Source: Pseudomonas sp. SJZ079 (GTDB lineage: Bacteria > Pseudomonadota > Gammaproteobacteria > Pseudomonadales > Pseudomonadaceae). From it: a stretch of 64,000 nucleotides of DNA. The DNA lies in assembly GCF_007993865.1 (NCBI RefSeq), contig NZ_VIUH01000001.1, forward strand, positions 424,398-488,397, given 5' to 3'. The notes under the pieces were generated by a model. It made no database searches, was not told the origin of the DNA, and was given only the letters and a program-made list of their open reading frames with translations. Positions 35,458-43,313 of the stretch are shown here, in pieces. Each line of letters begins with the position of its first letter. Position 1 is the stretch's first letter. The translations under genes were made by a program, and so were the position numbers.

Positions 35458-35838
35458 TCAAGGCGCGGTGATAGTGCCAGTGTTGCTCGAAGCACTTGCA
35501 CCAAGGCTGGCAGCGCTCGTGCCACCCTCCAATGGAGTCGCGGCAATGAAGCTGAATTCAACATCATCCCCTGCTTGAGAATCGGTCGCGTCGCCAAACA
35601 CGGAGCCTTCGACCGCTGCGGTTTTCTCACCATTGACGATGCCATTGAAGGCATAGGTTTGATCCAGATGACCAATCGCCTCGGCGACGTCTTCCATCTC
35701 GGCGGTGACGGCATCGCGCATCGTCACCATCCCGGCCATCAAACCGATGACCATTGTCGTGGTGATCAAGACCAACTCAGTGGTCATTACAAAACCGCCC
35801 TGCTTCTTAGCGCTGTTTACAGACTTAATTGTTTTCAT
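35458..35838 (-). CDS. Probable major pilin of the Tad-like locus
   Basis: A 126-residue protein: a short Lys-rich leader (MKTIKSVNSAKKQGG), FVMTTELVLITTTMVIGLMAGMV hydrophobic helix with the conserved Glu, then a small Ser/Thr/Gly-rich head (PLEGGTSAASLGASASS). It resembles a prepilin, but unlike Flp pilins (about 55-70 residues, G-x-x-x-x-EY) it is twice as long, has Phe after the Gly-Gly, and the Glu is at +6 from that Phe instead of +5. The large prepilin-like protein at 26195 shares the signature. The first gene of the unit pilin-rcpC; GAGGT lies before the ATG. LuxO-type box and sigma-54-like element upstream. Confidence 0.78.
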   Translation of the reverse strand: MKTIKSVNSAKKQGGFVMTTELVLITTTMVIGLMAGMVTMRDAVTAEMEDVAEAIGHLDQTYAFNGIVNGEKTAAVEGSVFGDATDSQAGDDVEFSFIAATPLEGGTSAASLGASASSNTGTITAP

Positions 35839-35877
35839 GGCGTAAACCTCAACAGTTATGGACTTGGCTGCTTAGCG

Positions 35878-35899
35878 AAGTGAGCATTTGTTCTCACTT
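35878..35899 (-). other. Inverted repeat in the pilin leader
   Basis: AAGTGAG, 8-nt loop, CTCACTT. If transcription starts from the element at 35911-35926, this hairpin is at the very 5' end of the pilin mRNA and could stabilise it. Confidence 0.5.
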
Positions 35900-35910
35900 G
35901 CCTGACACTA

Positions 35911-35926
35911 TTCAAGTGGCGTGCCA
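35911..35926 (-). promoter_or_regulatory. Candidate sigma-54 promoter of the pilin gene
   Basis: The minus strand reads TGGCACGCCACTTGAA. The -24 element TGGCACG is perfect; the -12 element is TTGAA instead of TTGCW, a mismatch at a core position. It lies 98 bp from the LuxO-type box at 36025 and about 75 bp before the pilin start. Confidence 0.5.
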
Positions 35927-36024
35927 ATTTTATTTTTTATATTAAAATCAATAACTTAATAAGTTAAATAACAATCTCATCAGTCACCAACATGCAACTT
36001 AGTCATCGTGTTTTGAGTTTTGCG

Positions 36025-36037
36025 TTGCAAATTGCGA
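36025..36037. promoter_or_regulatory. LuxO-type box upstream of the pilin gene
   Basis: TTGCAAATTGCGA fits TTGCAWWWTGCAA with one mismatch and lies in the longer palindrome GCGTTGCAAATTGCGATGC (36022-36040), whose GCGTTGCAA arm is shared with the copies at 14389 and 34088. The rest of 35930-36255 is AT-rich and without genes. Confidence 0.65.
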
Positions 36038-36255
36038 TGCAGTACGAATACTCACGCGGGATGAACCGCAACGAGCATTTAGAGCCGTATACAACAGGGC
36101 CGAGATGGCTCTGTAGCCAGACACAGGCGATCCTGCGTCACCTATGCCTTGAGCATCCATCCTTTGTCAGCCGCGCTGCCGCGCCGTCTAATAGCAAGCT
36201 ATAGCCAGTTCATCTCATCCTGGCGCCGCACAGTCTCCGACCGAGGAACCTCCCC

Positions 36256-37614
36256 ATGCTGCTTGGCAAATCGCTGGCCACCTGGTGCCAGGAATACCCG
36301 CTGCTCAACCAATTGATCGCGCTGCAGGAAAGCAGCTGGTTCAATCCACGAATCGCCCGCGCGGCCGAGGCGTTGCAGGATGTCGGGCTGACCCAGGCCG
36401 ACGTCGATGACGCCAGCGCGCGCCTGGTGCGCTTCGCGCCCTATATCGCCCGTGCATTTCCGGAGACCGCGGGCAGCGGCGGAATCATCGAGTCGAGCAT
36501 CCGTACGGCGCCGCACCTGCAGGCGCTGTTGGCCGAACGCTATGGGCTGAACGACAGCGGTGCGCTGTGGCTGAAGCAGGACAGCCACCTGCCCATCTCC
36601 GGTTCGATCAAGGCGCGCGGCGGCATCTATGAGGTGCTCAAGCATGCCGAGGAGCTGGCGCTGGCCGCAGGCCTGCTCAAGCTAACCGACGACTATGCGC
36701 TGCTCGACAGCGACGCTGCCCGGGCCTTCTTCGGCCGCTACAAGATCGCCGTCGGCTCGACCGGTAATCTCGGCCTGTCGATCGGCATCATCAGCGCCCG
36801 CCTGGGTTTCCAGGCCGCGGTGCATATGTCCGCCGATGCGCGGCAGTGGAAGAAGGACAAGCTGCGCGCCCACGGCGTGACTGTGGTCGAGTACGACTCC
36901 GATTACAGCGTCGCGGTGGCCGAGGGGCGCCAGCAGGCCAGCGCCGATCCTTATTGCCACTTCGTCGATGACGAGAACTCGACCAGCCTGTTCCTCGGCT
37001 ATGCCGTTGCCGCCGAGCGCTTGCAGCAACAGCTGGAGGACGCGGCGATCTGCGTCGATGCCGAGCACCCGCTGTTCGTCTACCTGCCCTGCGGCGTCGG
37101 CGGTGGCCCTGGCGGAGTGGCCTTCGGCCTCAAGTTGGCGTTTGGCGATGCGGTGCATTGCCTGTTTGCCGAACCCACTCACTCGCCCTGCATGCTGATC
37201 GGGGTACATACCGGCCGCCACGATGAGGTCTCAGTGCAGGACTTCGGCATCGACAACCTCACCGCTGCCGACGGCCTGGCGGTCGGTCGCCCGTCCGGCT
37301 TCGTCGGCCGCGCCCTGCAGCGCTCGATCGATGGTTATTACACGGTCAGCGATGAAGAGCTGTACCGCCTCCTGGCGCTGCTGGAAAGCAGCGAAGGCCA
37401 GCGCCTCGAACCCTCGGCGCTGGCCGGCGTACCAGGCATGGCCCGCGTACTGAGCGAGGAGCAAGGCTATCGAACGCGCATGAACCTGACCCCGGCGCGG
37501 ATGGCCCAGGCCACCCACCTGGTCTGGGCCACGGGGGGCAGCATGGTGCCCGAGACGGAAATGGCCGGGTACCTGGCCAAGGGCCGGCAACTGTTGCAGG
37601 CTGAACAGGCCTAG
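36256..37614 (+). CDS. dsdA: D-serine ammonia-lyase
   Basis: A 452-residue PLP enzyme that converts D-serine to pyruvate and ammonia. The PLP-binding lysine is Lys119 in [10 protein letters not shown], the phosphate-binding loop is GSTGNLG near 173, and [10 protein letters not shown] near 282 is typical of DsdA. Length matches the family (about 440-450). GAGGAAC lies before the ATG. The LysR-type regulator gene follows 61 bp downstream on the same strand. No D-serine permease gene is nearby. Confidence 0.95.
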   Translation: MLLGKSLATWCQEYPLLNQLIALQESSWFNPRIARAAEALQDVGLTQADVDDASARLVRFAPYIARAFPETAGSGGIIESSIRTAPHLQALLAERYGLNDSGALWLKQDSHLPISGSIKARGGIYEVLKHAEELALAAGLLKLTDDYALLDSDAARAFFGRYKIAVGSTGNLGLSIGIISARLGFQAAVHMSADARQWKKDKLRAHGVTVVEYDSDYSVAVAEGRQQASADPYCHFVDDENSTSLFLGYAVAAERLQQQLEDAAICVDAEHPLFVYLPCGVGGGPGGVAFGLKLAFGDAVHCLFAEPTHSPCMLIGVHTGRHDEVSVQDFGIDNLTAADGLAVGRPSGFVGRALQRSIDGYYTVSDEELYRLLALLESSEGQRLEPSALAGVPGMARVLSEEQGYRTRMNLTPARMAQATHLVWATGGSMVPETEMAGYLAKGRQLLQAEQA

Positions 37615-37675
37615 CTGACCCAAGGCCTGAAAGCAGCGGCCGCTGATCCGCTACGCTCACTGCGAGAATGACGCC

Positions 37676-38623
37676 ATGCTCAATCTTCCCCCGCGCGCTG
37701 GCGGCGAACTCAACAGCAGCCAGTTCGCCAACTTCTATACCTTCCAGGTCGCGGCGCGGCACCTGAGTTTCGCCCGCGCGGCGGAAGAACTGTGCCTGAC
37801 GCCAAGCGCCGTCAGCCACCGTATCGGTCGCCTGGAACGTGGGCTGGGCCTGAAGCTGTTTCAGCGCCTGACCCGGCAGATTCGCCTGACCGCGGATGGC
37901 GAGCGGATCTTCAACATCCTCCAGGGCGCAGTGGGCGAATTGCTCGAAGCTTTGCAGCAGGCGCCCGGCAGCGAAATCGCCGGGCCGCTGGCGGTGTATC
38001 TGCGCCCCTCGCTCGCCGAGTGCTGGCTGGTGCCGAGGCTGGCCGAGTTTACCGCCCGTTACCCCGCGATTGCTCTGGACATCCGGGTGGGCAACGAGAC
38101 GGTCGATTTCCGCACCCAGAACATCGACCTGGCACTGTATTTCACCTGCGGAGCGTTTCCCGGATTGGTCATCAGCACGCTGATGGACGAGCGGATCGCC
38201 CCGGTGTGCAGCCCCGAGTACGCCCAGCGCCATGGCTTGCTGGAGCATCCAGACAACCTGCAACAGTGCACCCTGCTGCATGACTCCCTGGCCTGGGACA
38301 ACGCCGCCTACGATGCCGAATGGCAGCTGTGGGCCAGGCATCGGGGGATCGAGGCCAAGCTGCCGCAGCGCAGCCTGACCTTCGACCGCTCCGATCTGTG
38401 CACCCTGGCAGCGACCCATCACGCGGGGATCGCCATCGGTCGCCAGCGCTTGGTGCAGCAGCGCCTCGAACGCGGCGAACTGATCCTGCCATTCGGTGAC
38501 TTCGCGCTGCGCAGCCCCTGCGAATACCAGCTGGCGCACCCGCCTCGTGAACCTATGCCGAGCCGGCTGCAGGCCTTCATCGACTGGCTCCATGAGTGCG
38601 CCGCCGACACCGAGCACGCATGA
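37676..38623 (+). CDS. dsdC: LysR family regulator, DsdC-like
   Basis: A 315-residue LTTR. HTH at about 17-75 (FYTFQVAARHLSFARAAEELCLTPSAVSHRIGRLE), followed by the substrate-binding domain. Sequence style and position directly after dsdA point to DsdC, the D-serine-responsive activator, although in enterobacteria dsdC is divergent from dsdXA. Symbol by context. Confidence 0.82.
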   Translation: MLNLPPRAGGELNSSQFANFYTFQVAARHLSFARAAEELCLTPSAVSHRIGRLERGLGLKLFQRLTRQIRLTADGERIFNILQGAVGELLEALQQAPGSEIAGPLAVYLRPSLAECWLVPRLAEFTARYPAIALDIRVGNETVDFRTQNIDLALYFTCGAFPGLVISTLMDERIAPVCSPEYAQRHGLLEHPDNLQQCTLLHDSLAWDNAAYDAEWQLWARHRGIEAKLPQRSLTFDRSDLCTLAATHHAGIAIGRQRLVQQRLERGELILPFGDFALRSPCEYQLAHPPREPMPSRLQAFIDWLHECAADTEHA

Positions 38624-38698
38624 ACAGCACGCCCGGGTGGGCGCGACAGCCCCACTTCGCTATGCTCGCTGCATACACACCGTCAGAAGGATCTTGTC

Positions 38699-39376
38699 AT
38701 GTTCCGTGTCACTACCCTGTTCGCCGGCTTGGCGCTGTCCGCCAGCGCCTTCGCCCTCTCCCTCGCCGACCTCACGCAACAGGACGCCACTGGCGGCTTG
38801 AAGGATGCCCTGACCCAGGGCGCGCAGATCGCCGTCAAACAATTGGGCACCCCCGGCGGCTTCAGCAATAACGAGGCTGTGCGCATCGAGCTGCCGGGTA
38901 ATCTCGGCAAAGTGGCGCGCACCATGAAGATGATGGGCATGGGCGCCGAGATCGAGCAGCTCGAGACCAGCATGAACCTCGCGGCAGAAGCCGCCGTACC
39001 GCAAGCCCAGGCCCTGCTGGTCAGCGCGGTGAAGAAGATGACCGTGCAGGACGCCAAGAGCATCCTCAGCGGCCCGCAGGACTCCGCCACCCAGTACCTG
39101 AACAAGAGCAGCCGCGAACAGATCCGCGCCAAGTTCCTGCCCATCGTCAAACGCGCCACCGACCAGGTCGGCCTGGCCCAGCAATACAACAGCTTTGCCG
39201 GCCAGGCGGCGACTTTCGGCGCGCTCGACGCGAAAAGCGCGAATATCGAGAGCTACGTCACCGAGCAGGCGCTCGATGGCCTGTTCGAGATCATCGCCCA
39301 GCAGGAAGCCAAGATCCGCCAGAACCCGGCTGGCGCCGCCACCAGTTTGGCGAAGAAGGTGTTTGGCGCGTTGTGA
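38699..39376 (+). CDS. DUF4197 family exported protein
   Basis: A 225-residue protein with a signal peptide (FRVTTLFAGLALSASAFALS) and the DUF4197 fold over the rest, recognisable by GLKDALTQGAQIAVKQLGTPGGFSNN and MNLAAEAAVPQA. It is periplasmic or surface-exposed; the function is unknown for the family. AAGGAT precedes the ATG. A REP palindrome pair follows at once. Confidence 0.92.
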   Translation: MFRVTTLFAGLALSASAFALSLADLTQQDATGGLKDALTQGAQIAVKQLGTPGGFSNNEAVRIELPGNLGKVARTMKMMGMGAEIEQLETSMNLAAEAAVPQAQALLVSAVKKMTVQDAKSILSGPQDSATQYLNKSSREQIRAKFLPIVKRATDQVGLAQQYNSFAGQAATFGALDAKSANIESYVTEQALDGLFEIIAQQEAKIRQNPAGAATSLAKKVFGAL

Positions 39377-39391
39377 TAGTTGCCTGAACAA

Positions 39392-39490
39392 GCTGGGTTT
39401 CGCTTAGGCTCTACCCAGCCTACGTTTCGCCGAAGCTCCACCGTATGGCCTTGGCCTTGTAGGCTGGCGTAGAGCGCAGCGAAACCCAGC
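39392..39490. repeat. Inverted pair of RAYT-associated REP repeats
   Basis: Copy one reads GCTGGGTTTCGC...CCAGCCTAC (39392-39423); copy two is its inverse, GTAGGCTGGCG...GAAACCCAGC (39459-39490). They flank the 5' side of the transposase gene at 39518. Other copies at 40055-40191, 45200-45320 and 45431-45507. Confidence 0.88.
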
Positions 39491-39517
39491 TCACCACTAT
39501 CTCCCAAGGATGGGAAC

Positions 39518-40036
39518 ATGCAGCCATACCGCCGCAGCTATCGCCGGCTCTATATACCGGGCGGCAGCTACTTTTTCACTTTGGTCCTCGAAGACCGGCG
39601 GCAGGATACGCTGACGCGACATATCTCGGCCTTGCGTCAGGCCCTGCTATCCGAAAAGCAGCGGCATCCCTTTGCTTTGCTGGCCTGGGTTGTCTTGCCC
39701 GACCATCTGCACATGCTCTGGCGCTTGCCAGCGGGCGATGTCGATTACTCCAATCGCATCCGCCGCTTCAAGGCCAACTTCTCGCGGCAACTGGCAAGCA
39801 ACGAAACCATCAGTCGCAGCCGGCAGAACAAAGCCGAACGCAGCATCTGGCAAAGGCGCTTCTGGGAACATCTGCTCCGCGATGATGAGGACCTGCGTCG
39901 CCACATCGATTACGTGCACTACAACCCGATCAAGCACGGCCATGCCGAGCGCGCAGGCGATTGGCCGCATTCGTCGTTCCGCAATTTTGTCGAACGCGGG
40001 GTTTACCCGGCGGATTGGGCTGGGCCGGCGCAATGA
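39518..40036 (+). CDS. REP-associated tyrosine transposase (RAYT, TnpA_REP)
   Basis: A 172-residue Y1 transposase of the REP-associated family. The metal-binding HUH pair is His63/His65 in LPDHLHMLWRLP, and the C-terminal helix DYVHYNPIKHG (131-141) carries the candidate catalytic tyrosines (Tyr132, Tyr135). WQRRFWEHLLRDDEDL is a family hallmark. Single-copy domesticated enzymes of this kind recognise REP hairpins and spread them. Here the gene is bracketed by REP pairs at 39392-39490 and 40055-40191. The frame is intact. AAGGATGGGAAC precedes the start. Confidence 0.93.
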   Translation: MQPYRRSYRRLYIPGGSYFFTLVLEDRRQDTLTRHISALRQALLSEKQRHPFALLAWVVLPDHLHMLWRLPAGDVDYSNRIRRFKANFSRQLASNETISRSRQNKAERSIWQRRFWEHLLRDDEDLRRHIDYVHYNPIKHGHAERAGDWPHSSFRNFVERGVYPADWAGPAQ

Positions 40037-40054
40037 GCACGAGGGTATTGGGGA

Positions 40055-40191
40055 GCTGGGTTTCATGAGGTGCATCCATGCACCTCACCCTACGGGCGGC
40101 TAAAGCTGTGCAGAACGACGTCCTGCCGTTCTGTCGCTACGCTCTACGCCAGCCTACGAAGCACAAAGCGGCCTCCTCTACACCAGCCTAC
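40055..40191. repeat. REP cluster on the 3' side of the RAYT gene
   Basis: GCTGGGTTTC at 40055 and CGCTCTACGCCAGCCTAC ending at 40157 are two ends of one REP unit, separated by a palindromic insert around GAGGTGCATCCATGCACCTC. A further partial end CTCTACACCAGCCTAC ends at 40191. The insert recurs inverted at 45258-45320. Confidence 0.8.
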
Positions 40192-40203
40192 CTAGGGTGC
40201 AGC

Positions 40204-40232
40204 AGGAGGAGGTGCAAGGATGCACCTCCTCC
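40204..40232. terminator. Stem-loop at the end of the mexK gene
   Basis: GAGGAGGTGCA-AGGA-TGCACCTCCTC can pair across about 11 bp. It lies 8 bp from the leftward mexK stop. It could act as a terminator or mRNA end, although no T tract is evident. Confidence 0.5.
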
Positions 40233-40239
40233 CGCTCGA

Positions 40240-43200
40240 TCAATGCGCTTGCTTGACCCTGAACCAGGCCGCGTAGAGGGCCGGGAGGAACAGCAGGGTC
40301 AGCGCCGTAGCGATGATCAGACCGCCCATGATCGCCACCGCCATCGGCCCGAAGAACACGCTGCGCGACAGCGGGATCATCGCCAGCACCGCCGCCAGGG
40401 CGGTCAGCACGATGGGCCGGAAGCGGCGCACCGTGGCCTCGATGATCGCGTGCCAGCGATTCAGGCCGGAGGCGATGTCCTGCTCGATCTGATCGACCAG
40501 AATCACCGAGTTACGCATGATCATCCCGGACAGGGCGATGGTCCCGAGCATGGCGACGAAGCCGAACGGTTGGCGAAAGATCAGCAGGAACAGGGTCACG
40601 CCAATCAACCCCAACGGCGCGGTGAGGAACACCATGGCCGAGCGCGAGAAGCTCTTCAGCTGCAGCATCAGCAAGGTCAGCACCACCACGATAAACAGCG
40701 GCACCCCGGCGTTCACCGATTTCTGCCCGCGCGCCGAATCCTCCACCGTGCCGCCGACGTCCAGCAGGTAGCCGTCCGGCAACTCGGCGCGGATCGACTC
40801 CAGGGTCGGCAGTATCTGCTTGACCAGGGTGACCGCTTGCTCCTTGCCATAGATATCGGCACGTACGGTGACCGTCGGCAGGCGGTTGCGGTGCCAGATG
40901 ATGCCTTCCTCGAAACCGTACTCCAGGGTCGCGACCTGCGACAGCGGCACGCTCTGGCCATTGTCGGTCGGCACCGCCAGGCTCGGCAGCTGGCCGAGTT
41001 GCTGGCGTTCGCTGAGGGTGCCGCGCAGGAGGATTTCGATCAGCTCGTTGCCTTCGCGGTACTGGCTCACCGACGAGCCGGTCAACGAGCTGCGCAGGAA
41101 GCGCGACAGGTCGGCGGTGCTGACCCCCAACGCGCGGGCGCGCTCCTGGTCGACATTGAGGCGCACCACCTTGCTCGGCTCTTGCCAGTCCAGGTGCACG
41201 TTGGCCACGTGCGGATTATCGCGCACCTTGTCCGCCACCTGACGGGCCAGCGCGCGCACCTCGTCGATGTGCTCGCCGGACACGCGGAACTGCACCGGAT
41301 AGCCCACCGGCGGACCATTTTCCAGGCGCGAGATACGCGTGCGCAGGGTCGGGAATTCATCGTTGACTATGTCGATCAGCCAACTGCGGATCGCTTCTCG
41401 ATCCTCGATGCTTTTCGCCAGGATCACGAACTGGGCGAAGCTGGCAGCCGGCAGTTGCTGATCCAGTGGCAGGTAGAAGCGTGGCGAGCCGGTGCCGACA
41501 TAGGCCACGTAGTTATCGATGCCCTCGTGCTGGTTGATCAGCCGCTCCAGGCGTTTGACCTCGGCCTCGGTGGCGCTCAACGAGGCGCCCTCGCTCAGTT
41601 TGAGGTCGACCATCAGTTCCAGACGCCCGGAGGCCGGAAAGAACTGCTGGGGCACGAAACGGAACAGCAGGATCGAGCCGACAAACAGCGCCAGGGTCAA
41701 CACGATCACCGTCTTGCGCCGTCGCACGCACCACTCCACCGCCGCGCGCACCCGCTGGTAGAACGGCGTCGCATAGGGGTCATAGCCCTTATCGCTGCCG
41801 CCATGCTTGGCCGCGTGCAGCTTGGCCAGGTCCGGTAGCAACTTGGCGCCCAGGTAAGGCACGAAGATCACCGCGGCGATCCACGACACCAGCAGGGCGA
41901 TGGTCACCACCTGGAAGATCGAGCGGGTGTACTCGCCGGTGCCCGATTGCGCGGTGGCAATCGGCAGGAAGCCCGCAGCCGTGATCAGGGTGCCGGTGAG
42001 CATGGGAAAGGCCGTGCTGGTCCAGGCGTAACTGGCCGCCTTGAAGCGGTCGAAACCCTGCTCCATTTTGATCGCCATCATCTCCACGGCGATGATTGCA
42101 TCGTCCACCAGCAAGCCGAGGGACAACACCAGGGCGCCGAGGGAGATCTTGTGCAGACCTATCCCTAAGTAGTACATGGCGGCGAAAGTCATCGCCAGCA
42201 CCAGCGGGATCGACAGCGCCACCACCAGACCGGTGCGCAGGCCGAGGGAGAAGAAGCTCACCAGCAGGACGATGATCAGGGCCTCGGTAAGCACCTGGAC
42301 GAACTCGCCGACCCCGGTTTTCACCGCCGCCGGTTGATCCGATACCTTGCTCAGCTGCATGCCGGCCGGCAGGGTTTCCTGCAGGCGGGCGAACTCGCCT
42401 TCCAGTGCCTCACCCAGCACCAGGATGTCGCCGCCGGCTTTCATCGACACCGCCAGGCCAATGGCGTCCTCGCCCATGAAACGCATGCGCGGTGCCGGTG
42501 GGTCGTTGAAGCCGCGCGTCACCTCCGCCACATCGCCGATGCGAAAGGTGCGATCGGCCACCCGAATCGGAAAATTGCGAATCTGCTCGACCGTCTCGAA
42601 GCGCCCGGTGACCCGCAGCTGCACTCGATCCGAACCGGTCTCGAAGAAGCCGGCCGCCGCCACCGCGTTCTGCTCATTCAGCGCCTGCTGCACCACGCCC
42701 AACGGTAGACCGAGCGTCGCCAGTTTGGTGTTGGACAGCTCGATCCAGATTTTCTCGTCCTGCAGACCGAGCAGGTCGACCTTGCCGACATCCTTGACCC
42801 GTTGCAGCTGCAGCTGAATGCGGTCGGCATAGTCCTTGAGCACCGCGTAGTCGAAGCCCTCGCCGGTCAACGCATAGATATTGCCGAAGGTGGTGCCGAA
42901 CTCATCGTTGAAGAACGGCCCCTGGATGTCCTGGGGCAAGGTGTGGCGAATGTCGCCGATCTTCTTGCGCACCTGATAGAACAGGTCGGGGATATCCACC
43001 GAGTGCATGGAATCGCGGGCGACGAAGGTGACCTGGGATTCACCCGGGCGGGAGAAGGAAACGATCTTGTCGTAGTCACCGGTTTCCATCACCTTCTTTT
43101 CGATGCGTTCGGTGACCTGGCGCGAGACTTCCTCGGCGCTCGCGCCCGGCCAGTTGGTGCGCACCACCATGGCCTTGAAGGTGAAAGGCGGGTCTTCGCT

Positions 43201-43308
43201 CTGGCCCAGCTTGGTGTAGGAGATGGCCCCGACGATACCCAGCAGCAGCATGATATAGAGGACGATCTGGCGGTTGTTCAGCGCCCAGGCGGAAAGGTTG
43301 AAGCCCAT
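40240..43308 (-). CDS. mexK: RND efflux transporter, MexK-like
   Basis: A 1022-residue RND pump that, with its adaptor, exports antimicrobials such as triclosan and some antibiotics in P. aeruginosa MexJK. Twelve membrane segments; proton relay Asp pair in LLVDDAIIAVEMMAIKME (TM4). The N-terminus NLSAWALNNRQIVLYIMLLLGIVGAISYTK and the SEDPPFTFK block match MexK as I recall it. No outer-membrane channel gene is adjacent, which is also true for mexJK, which borrows OprM or OpmH. Five bp separate it from mexJ. Divergent mexL-like tetR lies beyond mexJ and rsmJ follows, the PAO1 order. Confidence 0.85.
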   Translation of the reverse strand: MGFNLSAWALNNRQIVLYIMLLLGIVGAISYTKLGQSEDPPFTFKAMVVRTNWPGASAEEVSRQVTERIEKKVMETGDYDKIVSFSRPGESQVTFVARDSMHSVDIPDLFYQVRKKIGDIRHTLPQDIQGPFFNDEFGTTFGNIYALTGEGFDYAVLKDYADRIQLQLQRVKDVGKVDLLGLQDEKIWIELSNTKLATLGLPLGVVQQALNEQNAVAAAGFFETGSDRVQLRVTGRFETVEQIRNFPIRVADRTFRIGDVAEVTRGFNDPPAPRMRFMGEDAIGLAVSMKAGGDILVLGEALEGEFARLQETLPAGMQLSKVSDQPAAVKTGVGEFVQVLTEALIIVLLVSFFSLGLRTGLVVALSIPLVLAMTFAAMYYLGIGLHKISLGALVLSLGLLVDDAIIAVEMMAIKMEQGFDRFKAASYAWTSTAFPMLTGTLITAAGFLPIATAQSGTGEYTRSIFQVVTIALLVSWIAAVIFVPYLGAKLLPDLAKLHAAKHGGSDKGYDPYATPFYQRVRAAVEWCVRRRKTVIVLTLALFVGSILLFRFVPQQFFPASGRLELMVDLKLSEGASLSATEAEVKRLERLINQHEGIDNYVAYVGTGSPRFYLPLDQQLPAASFAQFVILAKSIEDREAIRSWLIDIVNDEFPTLRTRISRLENGPPVGYPVQFRVSGEHIDEVRALARQVADKVRDNPHVANVHLDWQEPSKVVRLNVDQERARALGVSTADLSRFLRSSLTGSSVSQYREGNELIEILLRGTLSERQQLGQLPSLAVPTDNGQSVPLSQVATLEYGFEEGIIWHRNRLPTVTVRADIYGKEQAVTLVKQILPTLESIRAELPDGYLLDVGGTVEDSARGQKSVNAGVPLFIVVVLTLLMLQLKSFSRSAMVFLTAPLGLIGVTLFLLIFRQPFGFVAMLGTIALSGMIMRNSVILVDQIEQDIASGLNRWHAIIEATVRRFRPIVLTALAAVLAMIPLSRSVFFGPMAVAIMGGLIIATALTLLFLPALYAAWFRVKQAH

Positions 43309-43313
43309 CGAGA

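Noticed and set aside
40078..41838. Long + strand open frame (586 codons)
   Set aside because: Antisense to mexK, which has full RND motifs. The frame begins inside a REP cluster and carries no domain.
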